In this document: piece by piece, positions 36,570 through 40,662 of the stretch
Layout: the number at the start of each line of letters is the position of its first letter
How positions within the stretch are numbered: the stretch's first letter is position 1
Notes under the pieces: model-generated
Seen by the model: only the letters and a program-made list of their open reading frames with translations
Databases searched by the model: none
What the model was told of the DNA's origin: nothing
Translations under genes and position numbers: made by a program
Virus record (IMG/VR): IMGVR_UViG_3300020459_000026
Location: 1-40,662 of that record
From: a virus
Strand: one strand, 5' to 3'
Length of the DNA stretch: 40,662 nt

Positions 36570-36796
36570 TGGATCTTGATGATCAATTAAATTTAGGTCA
36601 TTTACTACTACAAGATAGAAAGTGTAGAGTTTGTGGTCAAATGAAAAATTTAATTGATGGTTTTTATTTGACACGTAAAAATAGAGGAACTTTACCTTCT
36701 TCATATTCATATGAATGTAAAGTTTGTACCATACAAAGAATAGTTAAAAATAGAAAGGAAAGACCTTTTTGTGATTGGGGATATCCAGATTGGTAA
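36569..36796 (+). CDS. Small zinc-ribbon-like protein (75 residues)
   Basis: Residues 18-24 read CRVCGQM and a second pair lies in YECKVCTI, giving two C-x2-C knuckles about 28 residues apart, with DGFYLTRKNRG between them and a basic KNRKERP tail. This is a four-cysteine zinc-ribbon layout. Similar short proteins occur near gp17 in T4-like cyanophages, but I know no function. No HNH or GIY-YIG catalytic motif is present, so it is not a complete homing endonuclease. I chose ATG 36569, coupled to the gp17 stop; a GTG at 36554 would add five residues inside gp17 and has less support. Confidence 0.75.
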   Translation: MDLDDQLNLGHLLLQDRKCRVCGQMKNLIDGFYLTRKNRGTLPSSYSYECKVCTIQRIVKNRKERPFCDWGYPDW

Positions 36797-36834
36797 TGTT
36801 CATGCAGCATTTCCCCAATGAAAATATGCGTTTC

Positions 36835-36842
36835 AATAAATA
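36835..36842 (+). promoter_or_regulatory. T4-type late promoter variant AATAAATA upstream of gp18
   Basis: AATAAATA matches seven of eight consensus positions and lies 36 nt before the gp18 ATG, within the 82-nt gap after the zinc-ribbon gene. That gap is the longest in the window and holds nothing else I can support. A GGAG sits about 10 nt before the gp18 ATG. Strong late expression of sheath and tube genes would be expected from here. Confidence 0.65.
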
Positions 36843-36878
36843 ATTTCAGTAATATCCTGAGACTCGGAGAGTAAAAAG

Positions 36879-39056
36879 ATGCCACTAAATTTAGCATCTC
36901 CTGGAATTGTAGTAAAAGAGGTTGACTTAACTATTGGTAGAGTCGATTCTGCCACAGATAAGACTGGTGCTATTGTTGCACCATTTGCCAAGGGACCTGT
37001 AAATGTACCCGTTCTGGTTGAATCAGAGCAAGACCTACTTGACAATTTCGGAGAACCATATCCTACGGATAAGCATTACGAGCATTGGATGGTTGCAGCA
37101 TCATACCTTGCATACGGTGGTGCTTTAAACGTTGTCAGAGCAACAGACGCTGACATGAAGAATGCCTATGTTGGGGCAGGTTCGACACCAAAAATAGAAA
37201 GTGTAGATGATTATAACAATAAAGGTTATGATGAAAGCATAATTCCTAGTGTAACAATTGCTGCACGTAACCCTGGATCATGGGCAAATGGTCTTAAGGT
37301 TGCTGTTATTGATGGTAAAGTAGACCAGACATTAAGTATAACAAATGCTGCTGGTGCTCCATTAACTTCTGCATTTGTAGTTGGTGCTGGTGTAACTCAA
37401 GCAGTTCCTGCTAGTACTGTTAATCCTGGTGCTGGATCAACATCAATTTTAGATGGTTACTTTAAGGGAATTGTAACAGAAGCAACTGCAACAAGTATTG
37501 GAGTTAAATTTATTTCTCATGTATCTGCAGGAGGAACAGAAACAAAAGTTGATTATCAACCATCTGGTATCTATAGATTTACAGGTTCAGGAACTATTGG
37601 ACATTTTGTAGGTAGTACAGGTGCAGGTGCAGGTACAACAACAGTTACCTCACAGCAAGATTGGTTTGATCAGCAAAAAATTGTATTGGCAAACTCTACA
37701 ATTAACTGGAATCAACTTGCAGATCGTCCAGGAACTTCATCTTTTGGTGCTGCAAGAAGTGCAAGACATGATGAAGTTCATGTTGTTGTAGTTGATGACA
37801 CAGGAACTATTAGTGGAAACGCTGGTACAATTCTTGGAAAGCATCTAAATCTATCTAAAGCAAAAGATGCTGAGTTCTCTGCTGGATCACCATCCTACTG
37901 GAGAAAGAATATTGTTAACTCTTCTGATTTCATATTTGCTGGAAGTGCTCCTGCTGGTATAACAACTACTGGATTTGGTGCTGCTAGTGGTGGATTTGCT
38001 TGGTTAGCAGATAATGGTTGGGATCAAGATGCACAAGACATTAACTACGGTGTAACTGGTAATCAACTTTATAGTCTTGCAGGTGGTGTAAACTACAATG
38101 GTGAGACTGATCTTGAAACTGGTGATGCATTAAAAGTTTCTTTAGCAGGTCTTACTGAAGGTTATGAACTCTTTGAGGATGATAACCTTTATGCAGCAGA
38201 TTTCCTACTTATGGGATCTTCAGCATATGATAGATCAACTGCACAAGCACTTGCTAATAAATTGATTGCTACTGCTGAACTTAGAAAAGATTCAGTTGCA
38301 TTTATTTCACCAAACAGAGCATCATTCATAAGTGACGGTGCATCTGCAACAGTTTATAAGGAGTCAGCAATTACAGAGAATGTAATTAGTTTCTATGCTC
38401 CTATTACATCATCATCTTATGCTGTATTCGATAGTGGATACAAGTACATGTATGATAGATTCTCTGACACATTCAGATATGTTCCATTAAATGGTGACAT
38501 TGCTGGTACATGTGCTAGAAATGACATTAATAACTATCCTTGGTTCTCACCAGCAGGAACAGTTAGAGGTGCAATCTTGAATGCAGTTAAACTTGTATAT
38601 AACCCATCACAAGTACAGAGAGATAAACTTTATTCTAATAGAGTTAACCCAATCATCTTCTCACCTGGAGCAGGTATAACCTTATTTGGTGATAAGACTG
38701 GTCTTGGAAAATCATCAGCATTCGATAGAATTAACGTTCGTAGATTGTTTATCTACATCGAAAATGCCATCTCTGCTGCAGCAAGAGATCAAATGTTTGA
38801 GTTTAACGATGAAATCACAAGAACTAACTTTGTGAACATTGTTGAACCATTCCTTCGTGATGTACAAGCGAAGAGAGGTATCTTCGACTTCAGAGTTGTT
38901 TGTGATGAAACAAATAACACTGCTGCAATTATAGATAATAATGAGTTCGTGGCAGACATCTTCGTGAAACCTGCACGTTCTATTAACTTCATTGGTCTAA
39001 CCTTTGTTGCTACAAGAACTGGCATTTCATTTGACGAAGTAATCGGCACCGTTTAA
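36879..39056 (+). CDS. 18: Contractile tail sheath protein gp18
   Basis: The 725-residue protein corresponds to T4 gp18 (659 residues). The N-terminus PLNLASPGIVVKEVDLTIGR and GAIVAPFAKGPVNVPVLVES are the opening strands of the family, followed by WMVAASYLAYGGALNVVRAT. The middle (about 110-330) is a variable beta-rich protrusion domain. The C-terminal sheath domain is clear: NDINNYPWFSPAGTVRGAIL, FSPGAGITLFGDKTGL, INVRRLFIYIENAISAAARD and AKRGIFDFRVVCDETNN, ending SINFIGLTFVATRTGISFDE. Sheath hexamers surround the gp19 tube and contract on infection. A late promoter and GGAG precede the ATG at 36879. Confidence 0.95.
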   Translation: MPLNLASPGIVVKEVDLTIGRVDSATDKTGAIVAPFAKGPVNVPVLVESEQDLLDNFGEPYPTDKHYEHWMVAASYLAYGGALNVVRATDADMKNAYVGAGSTPKIESVDDYNNKGYDESIIPSVTIAARNPGSWANGLKVAVIDGKVDQTLSITNAAGAPLTSAFVVGAGVTQAVPASTVNPGAGSTSILDGYFKGIVTEATATSIGVKFISHVSAGGTETKVDYQPSGIYRFTGSGTIGHFVGSTGAGAGTTTVTSQQDWFDQQKIVLANSTINWNQLADRPGTSSFGAARSARHDEVHVVVVDDTGTISGNAGTILGKHLNLSKAKDAEFSAGSPSYWRKNIVNSSDFIFAGSAPAGITTTGFGAASGGFAWLADNGWDQDAQDINYGVTGNQLYSLAGGVNYNGETDLETGDALKVSLAGLTEGYELFEDDNLYAADFLLMGSSAYDRSTAQALANKLIATAELRKDSVAFISPNRASFISDGASATVYKESAITENVISFYAPITSSSYAVFDSGYKYMYDRFSDTFRYVPLNGDIAGTCARNDINNYPWFSPAGTVRGAILNAVKLVYNPSQVQRDKLYSNRVNPIIFSPGAGITLFGDKTGLGKSSAFDRINVRRLFIYIENAISAAARDQMFEFNDEITRTNFVNIVEPFLRDVQAKRGIFDFRVVCDETNNTAAIIDNNEFVADIFVKPARSINFIGLTFVATRTGISFDEVIGTV

Positions 39057-39077
39057 TTCACAGAGGACTAATAACAA

Positions 39078-39665
39078 ATGGCGACCCAATTTAATAGACC
39101 ACCATTAAGAACGATAACCAGCTTCAAGAGTAAGCTGGTTGGTGGTGGTGCAAGGCCGAATCTCTTTGAAGTAGAACTTGCTTTTCCCGATCAATTGGCA
39201 ATTGACAATGATGTAAAGGAAAAGTCTAGATTCTTAGTAAAAGCGGCTGCTTTACCTGCATCAAATATCGCACCTATAGACATCAACTTTAGAGGTAGGA
39301 TTCTAAAGATTGCTGGTGATAGAACATTCGATACATGGACTATTACAATAATTAATGATACTGATTTCTCAATACGTTCAGCATTCGAGAAATGGATGAA
39401 TTTAATTAACAAAATGGAAGATGCAACTGGTGTAAATGACCCTGCTGGTTATCAACCAGATGCATATGTACACCAATTAGATCGTGACGGATCAACTCTA
39501 AGAACTTACAAGTTCCACGATGTTTTCCCAACAAACATAAGTCAGATGGATCTTTCTTATGAAACAACTGATACTCTAGAAGAGTTTACTGTAGAGATGC
39601 AGGTTCAGTGGTGGGAAGCAATTAGAGGAGTTGGTGCAAATGCTGGAGGAGAAAGCATTTCCTAA
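39078..39665 (+). CDS. 19: Tail tube protein gp19
   Basis: The 195-residue product matches T4 gp19 (163 residues). Recognisable stretches are SKLVGGGARPNLFEVELAFP, FLVKAAALPASNIAPIDINF, the RGRILKIAGDRTFDTWTITI strand pair, SIRSAFEKWMNLINKMEDAT, YKFHDVFPTNISQMDLSYET and EFTVEMQVQWWEA. It forms stacked hexameric rings making the DNA conduit inside the sheath. GAGGA about 11 nt before the ATG is a good ribosome site. It follows gp18 by 21 nt, so the two are likely one message. Confidence 0.95.
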   Translation: MATQFNRPPLRTITSFKSKLVGGGARPNLFEVELAFPDQLAIDNDVKEKSRFLVKAAALPASNIAPIDINFRGRILKIAGDRTFDTWTITIINDTDFSIRSAFEKWMNLINKMEDATGVNDPAGYQPDAYVHQLDRDGSTLRTYKFHDVFPTNISQMDLSYETTDTLEEFTVEMQVQWWEAIRGVGANAGGESIS

Positions 39666-39669
39666 ATCC

Positions 39670-39677
39670 TATAAATA
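39670..39677 (+). promoter_or_regulatory. T4-type late promoter TATAAATA upstream of gp20
   Basis: A perfect TATAAATA lies 30 nt before the portal ATG at 39708, in the 42-nt gap after gp19. A TATAAT at 39682-39687, just downstream, is probably incidental. AGGA at 39691 may help ribosome binding, though it is far from the ATG. Confidence 0.8.
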
Positions 39678-39707
39678 GTGCTATAATAGTAGGAAAAAGA
39701 TTATACT

Positions 39708-40662
39708 ATGCCTAAACTTTTTGGATTCTCTATTGACGATAAGGCCAATCAATCCACTTCTGTAATATCACCCATCCCCAAATCTAATGAGGATGGTGTT
39801 GATAATTATATCTCAAGTGGATTTTATGGTCAGTACGTAGATATTGAGGGTGTTTATAGAACTGAATATGACTTGATGCGTCGTTATCGTGAGATGGCAA
39901 TTCATCCTGAAGTTGATAATGCAATTGAAGATGTAGTGAATGAAGCACTTGTTAGTGATTTGTACGATTCTCCTATTGATATTGAATTAACCAATGTAAA
40001 TGCTAGTGATAAAATAAAGGATAAGATAAGAGACGAATTTAAGAAGATAAAAGAGTTAATGGACTTTGATAAAAAAGCCCATGAAATTTTTAGAAATTGG
40101 TACGTAGATGGAAGGTTATATTATCATAAAGTAATTGACTTTAAGAGACCTCAAGACGGTATACAAGAAATAAGATATATCAACCCGATGAAGATAAAAT
40201 TCGTCAGGCAAGAGAAAAAACAAAGAAAAAATCAACTCATCACATTACCAACTGTTGATGAGATGAAGAGTGGTAAAGATATGTACCCAGAAATTGAAGA
40301 ATATTATGTCTTTACACCTAAACCAAACTATCCAACTACAATGTTTAGTGGTGGTGGTTCAGGAAATGATAAAGGAACAGTAAAAATTGCTAAAGATGCA
40401 ATTACATATGTTACTTCTGGACTATTTGATAGAAATAAAGGTAGTTGTTTATCATATCTTCAGAAAGCAATTAAGGCACTTAATCAACTTAGAATGATTG
40501 AGGACTCTCTTGTTATCTACAGATTATCAAGAGCACCAGAAAGAAGAATATTCTACATTGATGTAGGTAATCTTCCAAAGGTAAAAGCAGAACAATACCT
40601 TAAAGAGGTAATGTCTCGCTATAGAAATAAGTTAGTATATGATGCTAACACTGGTGAAGTTA
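39708..40662 (+). CDS. 20: Portal vertex protein gp20 (N-terminal part, cut by window end)
   Basis: The frame opens at ATG 39708 (PKLFGFSIDDKANQSTSVIS) and runs off the window end, giving 318 residues; T4 gp20 has 524. Family elements visible are GQYVDIEGVYRTEYDLMRRY, EMAIHPEVDNAIEDVVNEAL, the KKAHEIFRNWYVDGRLYYHK block and KGSCLSYLQKAIKALNQLRM, then YRLSRAPERRIFYIDVGNLP. The portal is the dodecameric vertex through which gp17 packages DNA and to which the neck attaches. The coding frame was read directly from the sequence. Confidence 0.95.
   Translation, partial: MPKLFGFSIDDKANQSTSVISPIPKSNEDGVDNYISSGFYGQYVDIEGVYRTEYDLMRRYREMAIHPEVDNAIEDVVNEALVSDLYDSPIDIELTNVNASDKIKDKIRDEFKKIKELMDFDKKAHEIFRNWYVDGRLYYHKVIDFKRPQDGIQEIRYINPMKIKFVRQEKKQRKNQLITLPTVDEMKSGKDMYPEIEEYYVFTPKPNYPTTMFSGGGSGNDKGTVKIAKDAITYVTSGLFDRNKGSCLSYLQKAIKALNQLRMIEDSLVIYRLSRAPERRIFYIDVGNLPKVKAEQYLKEVMSRYRNKLVYDANTGEV

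Noticed and set aside
36569-36796. Homing endonuclease next to the terminase gene
   Set aside because: The cysteine pairs suggested it, but no HNH, GIY-YIG or LAGLIDADG catalytic residues are present and the protein is only 75 residues.
36805-36830. Possible hairpin GCAT...ATGC before the gp18 promoter
   Set aside because: The stem is about four pairs with bulges, has no strong GC core and no clean T run, so I do not call a terminator.
39682-39687. TATAAT as a sigma-70 -10 element before gp20
   Set aside because: No matching -35 at proper spacing was seen and a perfect late promoter lies just upstream.
1-40662. Host-derived metabolic genes, tRNAs, CRISPR arrays, integrases
   Set aside because: None was seen: the gaps are too short for tRNAs, there are no spaced direct repeats, and all recognised genes are structural or packaging.

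Overview
The window is a stretch of the late structural gene cluster of a T4-like (Straboviridae/Kyanoviridae-type) contractile-tailed phage. The gene order follows phage T4: 25, 6, 7-like, 8, (9-12/wac region replaced), 13, 14, 15, 16, 17, 18, 19, 20. The DNA is strongly AT-rich. A protein opening with a DUF4815 domain sits where T4 has genes 9-12, the tail fibres carry cyanophage-style repeats, and DUF192 and small zinc-ribbon ORFs lie beside the terminase genes. Together these point to a marine cyanophage of Prochlorococcus or Synechococcus. A related myophage of another low-GC marine host, such as a pelagiphage, cannot be excluded from sequence alone. All genes are on the + strand, packed tightly, often with overlapping stop and start codons. 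There is no gene-free stretch over 300 bases (the longest gap is about 82 nt), and I saw no tRNA, CRISPR array, insertion sequence or host-like metabolic gene.

Layout: 1-246, end of an unrecognised gene; 263-1846, a tail-fibre protein with a duplicated domain and a receptor-tip-like end; 1883-2011, a tiny ORF between two near-identical late promoter/leader units; 2036-4445, baseplate wedge gp25 and gp6; 4449-18701, one uninterrupted 4750-residue gene in the T4 gene 7 position; 18726-20324, gp8; 20325-27608, a 2427-residue DUF4815 protein; 27611-30529, three small proteins, a second tail-fibre-like protein and a coiled-coil protein; 30510-33799, neck and tail-completion proteins gp13, gp14 and gp15; 33811-36569, small terminase, a DUF192 protein, an unknown small protein and large terminase; 36569-36796, a zinc-ribbon ORF; 36879-39665, tail sheath and tube; 39708 to the end, the start of the portal.

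T4-type late promoters (TATAAATA and close variants) precede the 42-residue ORF, gp25, gp8, the 113-residue ORF, gp18 and gp20. This suggests about six late transcription units. The products build the baseplate (25, 6, 7-like, 8, DUF4815 protein), fibres, neck (13, 14), tail terminator (15), contractile tail (18, 19), portal (20) and packaging motor (16, 17).

The most unusual content is the mosaic make-up of the virion proteins. The two giant genes fill about 53% of the window. Short recurring modules (a GxGY repeat, an RG...T.A..H turn module, an H-x-F-x-x-G-D module and G-I-G-T strings) recur inside several otherwise unrelated proteins: the 7-like giant, gp8, the DUF4815 protein, gp13, gp14 and gp15. 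The giant also carries a carbohydrate-binding-like insertion, a YHYH-like motif and a block of cysteine-containing repeats.
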